This document shows, one piece after another, positions 34,616 to 43,393 of a stretch of 64,000 nt of DNA. The translations under genes and the position numbers were made by a program. The notes beneath the pieces are model-generated. The model was not told the DNA's origin. It saw nothing but the letters and a program-made list of their open reading frames with translations, and made no database searches. Each line of letters begins with the position of its first letter. The first letter of the stretch is position 1. The stretch comes from Gammaproteobacteria bacterium HGW-Gammaproteobacteria-1 (lineage in GTDB: Bacteria; Pseudomonadota; Gammaproteobacteria; Thiohalomonadales; Thiohalomonadaceae), in assembly GCA_002840095.1 (NCBI GenBank), contig PGZL01000008.1:124001-188000 (forward strand). Direction: 5' to 3'.

Positions 34616-35542
34616 ATGACCTCCGATGTTCCCCCCGGGTCGCCGTTCGACCTGAATGACGTTGCCGCTTATCAGCGCTGGCGCGAAGCCAAGCTGGCCG
34701 ACTACCCGCAACAGGCCGCGCAACTGATTGTTGAAGTGCGCGACCCGCGCGCACTCAGCACCGCCGAGTTCGATGCCCTGCAACAGCGGCTGGGCAAGAC
34801 CAACATGGCCATCTACGCGGCGGCCACCGGCGACGATCCGGACAAGGCCATCCCGCGTGAGCTGGGCCGCCGCTTCGGCCTGGTGCGGCTGGACAGCAAC
34901 TACCTCGCCGACGACGACGGCATCACCTCGCTCACCGTCAATCCGGACGGCGAACATCCCAATTACATTCCCTATACCAACAAGCCGATCAAGTGGCACA
35001 CCGACGGTTACTACAACACCGCGCAAAACCAGATCCGCGGCATGATCCTGCATTGCGTGCATTCCGCGGGCGAGGGCGGCGACAACGGCCTGCTCGATCC
35101 GGAGATCGTCTATATCCTGCTGCGCGACGAAAATCCGGATTTCATCCGCGTGCTGATGCGGCCCGACGTGATGACCATTCCGCCGGGCAAGGACGGGGAA
35201 GGCGGCGAGCGCGATGCCGCCAGCGGCCCGGTGTTTTCCTATGACGCCGCCAGCGACAGCCTGCACATGCGTTACACCGCGCGCAAACGCAACATCGAGT
35301 GGAGCCAGGATTCCATGACCCACGACACGGTGGAGTTTCTGGAAAACCTGCTCGACGGCGATCTGCCCTACCGGGTCCGCGCCCGGCTCGAACCGGGCAT
35401 GGGGCTGATCTGCAACAACGTGCTGCATGATCGCAGCGCCTTCTACGATCCGTCCGGTGGCGAGCGGCGCCTGCTGTATCGCGCGCGCTATTTCGACCGC
35501 GTCGCCGGTACCGGCGTGCATCAGGTTTATCCCTACCTCTAA
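34616..35542 (+). CDS. TauD/TfdA-like Fe(II)/2-oxoglutarate dioxygenase
   Basis: The protein is 308 aa. The HxD iron site is in KWHTDGYYN (about residue 127), the distal His in CNNVLHDRSAF (about 272), and a 2-oxoglutarate-binding Arg in LLYRARYF. This is the TauD/TfdA fold. Substrate is unknown. GCGAGGC upstream supports the start. It is monocistronic, with a hairpin and T-run just after the stop. Confidence 0.82.
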   Translation: MTSDVPPGSPFDLNDVAAYQRWREAKLADYPQQAAQLIVEVRDPRALSTAEFDALQQRLGKTNMAIYAAATGDDPDKAIPRELGRRFGLVRLDSNYLADDDGITSLTVNPDGEHPNYIPYTNKPIKWHTDGYYNTAQNQIRGMILHCVHSAGEGGDNGLLDPEIVYILLRDENPDFIRVLMRPDVMTIPPGKDGEGGERDAASGPVFSYDAASDSLHMRYTARKRNIEWSQDSMTHDTVEFLENLLDGDLPYRVRARLEPGMGLICNNVLHDRSAFYDPSGGERRLLYRARYFDRVAGTGVHQVYPYL

Positions 35543-35573
35543 GCCGCGCGGCGCCATGCGCGGCGCTGTTTTT
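35542..35573 (+). terminator. Probable terminator after the dioxygenase
   Basis: A GC-rich hairpin (AGCCGCGC against GCGCGGCGCT) followed by GTTTTTG. Confidence 0.6.
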
Positions 35574-35731
35574 GCACCATGTTGGGGCAACGGCAACGGC
35601 AGGTTGCCGTCCCCTTCTTCTCCCGCTACCCTACGCGCCCCGCCGCTCCCGCGCCGCATTGACCTTCATCAATGCGCCCTGCGCCGGGCAGGCCTGATCA
35701 TGCCCCTCACACCGCGTAGAGGACCCCAGCT

Positions 35732-36169
35732 ATGACCACCATCACCGAGTTCATGGAGAGCGATCATCGTCGTTGCGACGAGCTGTTCGCCGCCGCCGAA
35801 CGACTGGTGGCTGCCGGCGAGTGGAGCGCCGCAGCCGACGCCTATGCAAAATTCCATAGCGCCATCGAACATCATTTCAGCATGGAAGAGGATGAGCTGT
35901 TTCCCGCCTTCGAGGACGCCATGGGCAGCACCATGGGTCCGACCCAGGTGATGCGCATGGAACACGGCCAGATGCGTGCCCTGTTCGAGCGCATGCGCAA
36001 TGCCCTGGCCGTGAAGGAGATCGAGGACTATCTCGGCGCCTCCGATACCCTGCTGATCCTGATGCAGCAGCACAACATGAAGGAAGAGCAGATGCTCTAT
36101 CCCATGAGCGAGCGGGCCCTGGCCGACGGCACTGCCGCGCTGCTGCAACGCATGCAGGCGGTGGGGTAA
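35732..36169 (+). CDS. Hemerythrin domain protein
   Basis: The protein is 145 aa. Di-iron ligands: His in ESDHRRCDE, HSAIEHHFSMEEDELFP, MEHGQMRALF and QQHNMKEEQMLYP. Four-helix bundle, DNA-independent; hemerythrins bind O2 or NO or repair iron centres. It overlaps in arrangement with a DUF2249 gene 6 nt downstream, a common pair in nitric-oxide or microaerobic clusters. Confidence 0.9.
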   Translation: MTTITEFMESDHRRCDELFAAAERLVAAGEWSAAADAYAKFHSAIEHHFSMEEDELFPAFEDAMGSTMGPTQVMRMEHGQMRALFERMRNALAVKEIEDYLGASDTLLILMQQHNMKEEQMLYPMSERALADGTAALLQRMQAVG

Positions 36170-36175
36170 ACCATC

Positions 36176-36466
36176 GTGCAGGACGCAGAGCGCAGTATCG
36201 ACGTCAGCGCGCTCGGACCGCCGGAGCCGCTGCTGCTGACGCTGGCCGCCGTGGAGCAGTTGCGGGCGGGCGAGTATCTGCGCATGCGCCATCGCATGAA
36301 GCCCTGTCTCCTGTATGACGAACTGCAGCGGCGCGGTTACGGCCACGACACGCGCCGCGGCGACAACGGCCTGTGCGAGGTATTCATCTGGCGCCACGGC
36401 GACAACGCCGCCGCCGCCGCCGCCCGCAACGCCGCCGCCGCGCTGTCTCCCTGGATCGATGCCTGA
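36176..36466 (+). CDS. DUF2249 domain protein
   Basis: The protein is 96 aa, starting with GTG at 36176. It matches DUF2249 (TusA-like fold): IDVSALGPPEPLLLTLAAVEQLRAGEYLRMRHRMKPCLLYDELQRRGY. It follows the hemerythrin gene by 6 nt and precedes a 12-TM protein by 38 nt, so the three are probably an operon. The family is often linked to NO reductase-type genes. Confidence 0.85.
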   Translation: MQDAERSIDVSALGPPEPLLLTLAAVEQLRAGEYLRMRHRMKPCLLYDELQRRGYGHDTRRGDNGLCEVFIWRHGDNAAAAAARNAAAALSPWIDA

Positions 36467-36504
36467 TACGTCGCCTGCCTGACGCCCAAGATCGATAACC
36501 GCCC

Positions 36505-37809
36505 ATGCGTCCCAGTACCGCCCTGCTCAGCCTGGAACAGACACCGCCCCTGTCGGTGCCGTTGCGCTTTTTCCTGACCGCGCCGCTGTTCGGCATCGCC
36601 GCGGCCCTGCTGGCACTATGGCTGGGGCCGGAGGCGATGGGGTCGCGCTGGCAGCCCGGCGTGCTGGCCTTTACCCATCTGCTCACGCTGGGCTTTCTGG
36701 CGATGGTGATGTTCGGTGCGATGTTCCAGTTGCTGCCGGTGCTGGTCGGCGTGCAGCTGCGCCGGCCGGTGCCGACCAGTGCCGCCATCCACCTGCTGTT
36801 GAGCGGCGGCACGCTGTTGCTGGTTGCGGCGTTCCTGTCGGATCACAACGCCTGGTTCATCGCCGCCGCCGTGGTGCTGGCCCTGGCGCTGGGCCTGTTC
36901 ATCATCGTCATCGGCCATGCCCTGTGGCAGGCGCGCTCGACCCACGAAACGGTGTGCGCCATGAAGCTGGCGGTGGTGGCGCTGGCGGCGACCCTGGTGC
37001 TGGGGTTGCTGCTGGTGCTGGCCAACATCGGCAGCGATCTGGCGCCGCTGCGTGCGCTGATCGACGTGCACCTGGCCTGGGGCCTGCCGGGCTGGGCCGG
37101 ACTGCTGCTGGTGGGCGTGGCCTATCAGGTGGTGCCCATGTTTCAGATCACGGCGGAGTACGCGCCGCGCCTGCGCCGCTGGTTTGCCTGGGCAGTGCTG
37201 CTGCTGCTCATCGCCTGGTCGCTGGCGTTCCTGCACCTGCCCGCTCTGGCCTGGCTGCCGGGCAGCGGGCTGGCGGCGGCCTTCGTGCTGTTTGCGGTGG
37301 TGACCTTGCGTTTGCAGCACAAGCGCCTGCGCCGCCTGCCCGACGTCACCGTGGATTTCTGGTATCTGGGACTGGCCTGCCTGCTGCTGGCGGCCGGCCT
37401 GTGGTTGCTGCACCAGTTCGCGCCGCAGCTGATCCGCGCGCAGTGGTTTCACTTGTGGTGGGGCGTGCTGGTGTTGATCGGCGGCGCGGGCGCGGTGATC
37501 AGCGGCATGCTGTACAAGATCGTGCCGTTCCTGATCTGGCTGCACCTGAACAACCGGATGCAGCAGGCCGGGCTGTGGCAGGGCGATATACCCACCATGC
37601 GGCAGGTGATCAGCGAGCGCAGCGCGCGCCGCCATCTGTATCTGCACGGTGCGGCCACCGTGCTGTTGCTGGCCGGCGTGGCGTGGCCTACGCTTGTGTT
37701 CTACCCCGCGCTGCTGCTGCTGGCCGCCGCCTATGCCCTGCAACTGTGGAACCTGCTGGGCGCCTTGCGTATCTACCGCGCCGTCGTGCAGCAGGCCGTC
37801 ACGCCGTAG
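36505..37809 (+). CDS. 12-TM membrane protein (NnrS / haem-copper oxidase I-like)
   Basis: The protein is 434 aa with about 12 hydrophobic segments. His residues lie in helices at FTHLLTLGFLAM, DVHLAWG and WFHLWWGVLV, resembling the haem-binding layout of NnrS and haem-copper oxidase subunit I-like proteins. It lies in an operon with hemerythrin and DUF2249. A role in NO handling or haem biology is inferred; no specific activity can be assigned. Confidence 0.6.
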   Translation: MRPSTALLSLEQTPPLSVPLRFFLTAPLFGIAAALLALWLGPEAMGSRWQPGVLAFTHLLTLGFLAMVMFGAMFQLLPVLVGVQLRRPVPTSAAIHLLLSGGTLLLVAAFLSDHNAWFIAAAVVLALALGLFIIVIGHALWQARSTHETVCAMKLAVVALAATLVLGLLLVLANIGSDLAPLRALIDVHLAWGLPGWAGLLLVGVAYQVVPMFQITAEYAPRLRRWFAWAVLLLLIAWSLAFLHLPALAWLPGSGLAAAFVLFAVVTLRLQHKRLRRLPDVTVDFWYLGLACLLLAAGLWLLHQFAPQLIRAQWFHLWWGVLVLIGGAGAVISGMLYKIVPFLIWLHLNNRMQQAGLWQGDIPTMRQVISERSARRHLYLHGAATVLLLAGVAWPTLVFYPALLLLAAAYALQLWNLLGALRIYRAVVQQAVTP

Positions 37810-37896
37810 GTGCCGCCGGCGGGACCCACGGCCGCGTGAAGATTGAAGGGTAGCGCCGTTCGATCTTTCTCCCCGGTCCGTTCATGGAGTCGCGCA

Positions 37897-38748
37897 ATGG
37901 CAAACCTTTTCCTGCTGGCGCTTGCGGCCCTTCTTCCCTTCCTCGCCCTGCTGCTGCTCTACGGCGCCTCGCGCTGGCGCGTGGACGGCGCAGCCCTGCG
38001 CACGCAGTTGCGGGCGGTGCACTCCGCGCCGACGCCGCAACACTATGACCCGCAGGAACTCGACGCGCTGCCCGCACCGGTGCAACGCTATTTCCGTGCC
38101 GCGCTGACGCCGGGGCAGCCGCTGGTGGCGGGCGCCGCGCTCGCCCACAGCGGCAGTTTCAACATGAGCGAAACCGCCGAACGCTGGAAACCGTTTACCT
38201 CGCAGCAGCAGGTCGTCACCCGGCGTCCGGGCTTCGTCTGGGAGGCGCGCATCGCCATGGCGCCCGGTGTGCCCGTGCGTGTGTACGATGCCTACGTGGC
38301 GGGGGCCGGCGTCCTGCATGCCACGCTGTTCGGCGTGATGCCGCTGGTCAACATGGTGGGCACGGCGGAACTGGCGCGGGGCGAGTTGATGCGTTTCCTG
38401 GCGGAGGCGGCGTGGTATCCCACGGCGCTGTTGCCGAGCCAGGGCATGCACTGGGAGGCCGTCGATGCGCAGTCGGCCCGGGCGACGCTGATGGACGGCG
38501 ACACGGTGGTGTCCCTGCTGTTCCGTTTCGATGACGACGGACTTATCGACAGCGTGCGCGCCGATACCCGTGGTCGCACGGTGGACGGCGCCGTGGTGCC
38601 CACGCCGTGGGAAGGACGCTGGTGGGATTACACGGTGCGGGACGGCATGCGTGTGCCCATGCAGGGCGAAGTGGCGTGGCTGCTGCCGCAAGGGCCATTG
38701 CCGTATTGGCGCGGGCGCATCGAGAACCTGGCGTATGAGTTCACGTGA
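37897..38748 (+). CDS. DUF6544/DUF6920 family protein
   Basis: The protein is 283 aa with one N-terminal TM segment (NLFLLALAALLPFLALLLLYG). The rest is the soluble DUF6544-like domain (LPAPVQRYFRAALTPGQPLV, HSGSFNMSE, FTSQQQVVTRRPGFVWEARI, EGRWWDYTVRDGMRVPMQGEVAWLLPQGPLPYWRGRI). Function is unknown. GGAG about 7 nt upstream sets the start. Confidence 0.75.
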   Translation: MANLFLLALAALLPFLALLLLYGASRWRVDGAALRTQLRAVHSAPTPQHYDPQELDALPAPVQRYFRAALTPGQPLVAGAALAHSGSFNMSETAERWKPFTSQQQVVTRRPGFVWEARIAMAPGVPVRVYDAYVAGAGVLHATLFGVMPLVNMVGTAELARGELMRFLAEAAWYPTALLPSQGMHWEAVDAQSARATLMDGDTVVSLLFRFDDDGLIDSVRADTRGRTVDGAVVPTPWEGRWWDYTVRDGMRVPMQGEVAWLLPQGPLPYWRGRIENLAYEFT

Positions 38749-38809
38749 TGTGCCGGAGGGCAGAATTACATTGGCTGATTGATTGGGGCCGTCGATGTGC
38801 AAGCTGATG

Positions 38810-38890
38810 GGTTTCGCTTCACCGCTCCTGCGCATCCATGCGCCCGCGGATTTAATGCGTCCATGCACGTCGCTCTACCCATCCTACGAA
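38810..38890. repeat. 'GGATGGGTAGAG' family repeat, right arm type
   Basis: GATGGGTTTCGCTTCACCGC through CGTCGCTCTACCCATCCTAC, about 80 bp, matches 12473-12556. It includes CTCCTGCGCATCCATGCGCC. Together with 39016-39045 it forms an inverted pair in the 432-bp gene-free gap 38749-39180. Confidence 0.7.
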
Positions 38891-39015
38891 GCTTTGGTGG
38901 TTCGCTACGCAATCTCGCGCATCGTTGCGAGAATATTGAGCCCGCGCTGCTTGACCGTTTCCTAACCGATTGTGTCGACGGACGACTGGATTGAATGCCC
39001 ACCGCACCACCCATG

Positions 39016-39045
39016 TAGGATGGGTAGAGCGCAGCGAAACCCATC
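39016..39045. repeat. 'GGATGGGTAGAG' family repeat, left arm type
   Basis: TAGGATGGGTAGAGCGCAGC then GAAACCCATC, the mirror of the unit at 38810. Confidence 0.7.
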
Positions 39046-39180
39046 AGGCCGTTCGCTTACCATTCAAAGACTGCTGCGCCGACAAGATGAGCAGGGTGAA
39101 CACAATGGAAGGAATCTTGTTCCTCCTGCGTCATCCTGTGAGTCTTGCCGGAGCTGTTCTTTCTACCTCCGGCGCACCGG

Positions 39181-40344
39181 TCAGTGCATCAGCTCGCGTT
39201 CCAGTGCCTTCAGGTCGAGGTCTGCGGCGCGGGTTTTGGCGCCGCCGTCCTGGCACAGCTTGCGCGCCTCTTCCTCGCTCTTGCTGAAGGCCTGCTCCCA
39301 GGTGAGCACGCACACGTCGGTGGGCCGCGCCTGCCAGCCGTCGTTGCAGGTCTTTACCGTCTGCTTCGCATCGGCGTCGGGATTGTTGCCCATGGTGGCC
39401 TGCCAGCAGGCGGCGGTCAGGTCCTGGTACATCACCTGTTCGGCGGCGTCGAAGCCCTTGTCCTTGGCGTACCAGATGAAGCTGGGATGATTGGCGCCGA
39501 TGACGGTGGCCTTGCTGCCGCCGCCGAGGTCGAGGGTGCCGGTGTCGAGCACCTGGAGGGCGACGCCGTACTGCTGCTGCACCCAGTTGCGCACCGGGTA
39601 GCCGTAGGCCACCACCGGGCGCGCCGCGCCGCTGTCGCGCTTGAGCAGGAACTCCAGCATGTTCTTGGCGTAGGGCGCGTAGTAGGGGTAGGTGGCTGCC
39701 AGGGTGCTGCCGGCGCTGGCCGGTGCGGCGATGGGGGCGATGTCGACGATGGCCTCGTACAGAGTCACGTCGGCGGCGGCGACGCCGTTTTCCTGCAACA
39801 GCGACTCCCACCGCTGGCTGGTCTTGGAGCCGAGGTAGTCCTGGTCCGGCAGTGAGTAGTCCGGCGGGAAGTGCAGCAGCTGCACCGAGCGCTGTTCCAC
39901 CAGGGCCAGGCCCAGGGGCAGGAAGAAGCGCCATTCCTTGTCGTTCCACAGGCCGGCGGCCTTGAGCTGCGCGGTGGCTTCCACGCCCTGTTCACCGATG
40001 GCGAGGAAACGCGGCAGGCGCCGGCTGTAGTCGAGCACGTGCCAGTTGGAGCTGCGCACGGTGGCGGTGTAGTTGCCGAGGTCGTTCCACACGGTGACGG
40101 CCAGATAGGGCAGGCCGTCGCGCTCGCCGCTTTGTTGCGTGTAGTGGGTGAGGGTGTCGGTGAGGGACTGCGGGCTGTCCGGCGTGTTGGGCCAGGAGTA
40201 GAGCTGTATCAGGGTCTGCTCGTCGCCCAGTCGGGCGCTGGCTTCGTAGATGCCGGCGGTGACCGGCGTGGCGGGCGGGGTGGCGGCGCAGCCGCCGAGC
40301 AGCCATAGGCTGAGCAGTAACCAGGTCCACACGGCCTTCTTCAT
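39181..40344 (-). CDS. Putative lipoprotein of unknown function
   Basis: The protein is 387 aa with a lipobox at LLGGC (residue 19). The mature part has two Cys pairs near the C-terminus (CWQATMGNN...TCNDGW, CVLTWEQAFSKSEEEARKLC) and ends in a helical ELERELMH-like tail. No known family is recognised. It lies 15 nt from the histidine kinase stop, in the same direction, so they may be cotranscribed. Confidence 0.6.
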   Translation of the reverse strand: MKKAVWTWLLLSLWLLGGCAATPPATPVTAGIYEASARLGDEQTLIQLYSWPNTPDSPQSLTDTLTHYTQQSGERDGLPYLAVTVWNDLGNYTATVRSSNWHVLDYSRRLPRFLAIGEQGVEATAQLKAAGLWNDKEWRFFLPLGLALVEQRSVQLLHFPPDYSLPDQDYLGSKTSQRWESLLQENGVAAADVTLYEAIVDIAPIAAPASAGSTLAATYPYYAPYAKNMLEFLLKRDSGAARPVVAYGYPVRNWVQQQYGVALQVLDTGTLDLGGGSKATVIGANHPSFIWYAKDKGFDAAEQVMYQDLTAACWQATMGNNPDADAKQTVKTCNDGWQARPTDVCVLTWEQAFSKSEEEARKLCQDGGAKTRAADLDLKALERELMH

Positions 40345-40359
40345 GGAGCGTCTCCTTGT

Positions 40360-42105
40360 TTACGTTTTGGTTGCCGCCGGCCCGGCCGGCAGGGTGAAGT
40401 GTACCGCAGTGCCTTCGCGCAACCGGCTTTCCACCCACAGTTCGCCGCCCTGGCGTTCCGCCAGCTCCTTGCACAGCAGCAGGCCGAGGCCGCTGCCGGG
40501 CTCGCCGGCGGTGCCGGGACGGCTGGAAAGGTGGGCGATCTCGAACAGATCCGGCAGTTTCTCGGGATCGATGCCGATGCCGGTGTCGCGCACGGTGACG
40601 CGCACCACCCCATCCTGCGGCGCAGCCTCGATGGTGACGAAACCTTCGCGGGTGGTGAACTTGATGGCGTTGGAGAGCAGGTTGCGCAGCATGGTTTGCA
40701 GCATGTGGGGATCGGCCCGCACCACGACATCCGCCGCCACGCGCCGTTCCACGGTGATGTTCTTGAGCGAGGCATGGAGCACGATGGGGCCGCTGGCGGT
40801 TTCCAGCGCTTCGGCGAGCCTGACCGGCTGCGGCGAGCACTGCTCCTGATCCAGTTGCAGGCGCGACCAGTGCAGCAGGTTTTCCAGGAAGCGCATCAGC
40901 TGCTGCATGGCTTCGCGCAGGGTGCCGAAACGTTCGTTCAGCTCCCGGTTGCCCAGCTCGCGGATCTGGCTGTCGATGATGCCGAGCAGGGAGACGATGG
41001 CCCCCACCGGGCTGCGCAGGTCGTGGGCCACGAGGGAGAACAGGCGGTCCTTGCTGGCGCTGGCGGCGGTGAGGCGGTCGGCGGTCTGGCGCAGTTCCCG
41101 TTCGGCCTGTTCGCGCTGCGTCATTTCGCGGCGCAGGCGCACGTTGGTGCCGGACAGTTCGCGCGCCGCCTTTTGCAGCGAGCCGGTCCAGTGGGTGAAC
41201 AGCTGGGCGCCGAAGAAGGCAATGAACAGGATCAGGATCAGCACCGCCCAGTAGAGCATGGAGGTGGATTCGGCGGTGGCGAGGGCGGCCTCGCGCCAGG
41301 CCTGGGCATCGGTGCCGGCCAGGGCCGCGTCGAGCCGGCCGGCGGAGAGCGTCACCGTGAAATGCAGGTAGAGCAGCACGCCGGCGATGATGACGGCGCC
41401 GGCCGCCAGGGTTCCCCGCGCGTGGCGCGGGCGCGCGCTGATGGCGCCGAGATGGCGGTCGCGCCAGCGGCTCACCGCCGGGCTGAACAGGTACAGCAGC
41501 GGCGCCACCAGCAGCAGGTTCTGCAGCAGGCCGCCCAGCCACCAGCCCTGCCAGATGGGCAGCAGGTCGTGGATGCCCAGGGCGTTGGTGTGGGTCCAGA
41601 TGAAGGAGCCGGTGGCACCGAAGATGCCGCCGACGAAGGAAATCAGGGCGAAGAAGGCCAGTGCCGTGAAGGAGCGCAGGTCCACGGGCATGGGGATGGC
41701 GCGGTAGGCGATGGCGAACACCGCCAGGGACAGCGGATCGGCGAAGGCGAACAGCAGCGACCAGCCCAGCGGCATGCCGGAATACAGCGCCAGCACCAGG
41801 GTGGCCATATAGGCGGGCACGAAGCCCCACCAGAAGCCGAACCAGAGGACCCACAGGGTGCAGAAGATGAGCGGCGGGTAAACGGTGACGTAGATGTCCA
41901 CGCCGCCGAAGCGCAGGGGCAGGCCGGACCAGCCGTAGGCGATGGAGGCCAGGCCCAGGCCGATGCCCAGCGCCAGGGTGGCGCACCACGCCACCAGCAG
42001 GGCGGCGCCGTCGAAGTGCTGGCCGAGGGGTTGCAGGGCGCGCAGGCTCACCGCGCGGTAACGTGCCGATGCACTGTGGGCCCCTGGCATATGTTCCTGA
42101 TCCAT
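40360..42105 (-). CDS. Sensor histidine kinase with MASE1-type membrane domain
   Basis: The protein is 581 aa. An N-terminal multi-TM MASE1-like domain (residues about 30-215; WGFVPAYMATLVLALYSGMPLGWSLLF) is followed by another TM segment (about 290), a coiled coil, and HisKA with H361 (LVAHDLRSPVGA). The HATPase has LRNLLSNAIKFTT, DTGIGIDPEKLPDLFE and GSGLGLLLCKEL. The signal is unknown, and no response regulator is adjacent. Confidence 0.88.
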   Translation of the reverse strand: MDQEHMPGAHSASARYRAVSLRALQPLGQHFDGAALLVAWCATLALGIGLGLASIAYGWSGLPLRFGGVDIYVTVYPPLIFCTLWVLWFGFWWGFVPAYMATLVLALYSGMPLGWSLLFAFADPLSLAVFAIAYRAIPMPVDLRSFTALAFFALISFVGGIFGATGSFIWTHTNALGIHDLLPIWQGWWLGGLLQNLLLVAPLLYLFSPAVSRWRDRHLGAISARPRHARGTLAAGAVIIAGVLLYLHFTVTLSAGRLDAALAGTDAQAWREAALATAESTSMLYWAVLILILFIAFFGAQLFTHWTGSLQKAARELSGTNVRLRREMTQREQAERELRQTADRLTAASASKDRLFSLVAHDLRSPVGAIVSLLGIIDSQIRELGNRELNERFGTLREAMQQLMRFLENLLHWSRLQLDQEQCSPQPVRLAEALETASGPIVLHASLKNITVERRVAADVVVRADPHMLQTMLRNLLSNAIKFTTREGFVTIEAAPQDGVVRVTVRDTGIGIDPEKLPDLFEIAHLSSRPGTAGEPGSGLGLLLCKELAERQGGELWVESRLREGTAVHFTLPAGPAATKT

Positions 42106-42382
42106 GGATTATTTCTTCCTGCTTGGTCGAGCGGCACGTCGGCATGGGGCAACACACATGATGGGCCCCAGTGTAGCGTGTGCGGGAAGGACATAAAACC
42201 GGGAACGGCGATGCAGGCGGCGTTTATCGGCCCGCGCCGGCCATCGAAAGCTTTGATAGGTTCCAGACAGAAATGCTCAGGCTTTGCTGCTACAGTTTCG
42301 GGTGAACGCAAGTCTTTTCGACACAGGGTGTGCTCCCCGCCACGGAGGGCTGATTCCACTGTCTCTCCCGGAGGTGATGATC

Positions 42383-43183
42383 ATGCGTCGTCCCTATCTG
42401 GAACATTACGTATCCCCCATTTCCATGCCCGAAATCCGCACCGTCGATCCCATGCGGCCGTGGTTCTGGCTCAGCGAGGGCTGGCGTGACTTCGTGGCAG
42501 CGCCCGGCCTCAGCCTGGGCTACGGCCTGATGGCGGCGCTGGCCTTTGCCCTGGTCTCCCTGCTGCTCGGCTCGGCCGGCTCCTGGCACTGGGCCATCGC
42601 CCTGATGCCGGGCTTCCTGTTCCTCGGTCCGGTGCTGGCGGTGGGGCTGTACGAAATCAGCCGGCGCCGCGAGGGCGAGCTGGACAGCACCCTGGCCGAC
42701 ACCGCCCACGGCTGGCGCCGCAACATCATGACCAGCCTCAGTCTGGGCATCATCATGGTGTTGCTGATGCTGGCCTGGTTCATCGCCTCCATGCAGCTGA
42801 CCGCGCTGTTCGTGGCCAATGCGGGGGTGATGGCGATGGTGTTCGGCGGCGGGGCGGATCTCGCAGGCTTTCTTTCCTCCATCACCTGGCCCATGGTGGC
42901 GGCTGTCGCCATCAGCGGCGTGGCGGCGCTGGCCGTGGCCTTCGTCCTGACGGTGGTGGCGGTGCCCCTGGCGGTGGATCACGAAGACATCGACGTGATT
43001 ACCGCCCTGATGGTCAGCGTGCAGGCCTGCATACGCAACGGGCGGACGATGCTGCTGTGGGCGGCCCTGGTCACGGTATTTGCCGGCATCGGCATCCTGC
43101 CGCTGTACCTCGGCCTGATCGTCACCTTCCCGCTGCTGGGCTATGCCACCTGGCATGCCTACCGCGACATCGTCGGACAGTAG
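42383..43183 (+). CDS. DUF2189 family membrane protein
   Basis: The protein is 266 aa with six or so TM segments. It has IRTVDPMRPWFWLSEGWRDF near the N-terminus and LPLYLGLIVTFPLLGYATWHAYRDIV at the end, typical of DUF2189 proteins, which are often near cytochrome oxidase genes. CCGGAGGTG supports the ATG at 42383. A 44-bp copy of its 3' end lies downstream at 43251. Confidence 0.82.
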   Translation: MRRPYLEHYVSPISMPEIRTVDPMRPWFWLSEGWRDFVAAPGLSLGYGLMAALAFALVSLLLGSAGSWHWAIALMPGFLFLGPVLAVGLYEISRRREGELDSTLADTAHGWRRNIMTSLSLGIIMVLLMLAWFIASMQLTALFVANAGVMAMVFGGGADLAGFLSSITWPMVAAVAISGVAALAVAFVLTVVAVPLAVDHEDIDVITALMVSVQACIRNGRTMLLWAALVTVFAGIGILPLYLGLIVTFPLLGYATWHAYRDIVGQ

Positions 43184-43250
43184 GCCGGACATAGCGTAGC
43201 GGTGTCCGGCGACGTTGCCCGATACCGTTGCGCTATATCGGGCCTACATT
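43184..43250. repeat. Palindromic repeat 'GTAGGCCGGACATAGCG'
   Basis: TAGGCCGGACATAGCGTAGC to CGTTGCGCTATATCGGGCCT. A similar unit lies at 45844. It separates the DUF2189 stop from a relic of a second DUF2189 gene end. Confidence 0.7.
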
Positions 43251-43294
43251 GCTATGCCACCTGGCATGCGTATCGGGATATCGTTGGGCAGTGA
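43251..43294 (+). pseudogene. Relic 3' end of a second DUF2189 gene
   Basis: These 44 bp read YATWHAYRDIVGQ-stop, as does the intact gene end at 43140-43183. All eight base differences are at third codon positions or in the stop (TAG against TGA), so each is silent. This implies the copy descends from a paralogue that evolved under protein-level selection and was then lost. No other part of it remains. Confidence 0.75.
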
Positions 43295-43393
43295 CGGAAG
43301 GGGCTGGGGGTCAGGGACTAGGGGCTAGGGAAGGAGTGCGCTGCGCACACCGTGGTTTTTCTTGTCACTTGCAACTTGTCACTTGTAACTGCC

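Noticed and set aside
40399-42489. 696-aa plus-strand ORF opposite the histidine kinase
   Set aside because: Shadow frame; Gly/Gln/His-rich and no motif. The 712-aa ORF at 43352-45490 opposite rep is rejected for the same reason.
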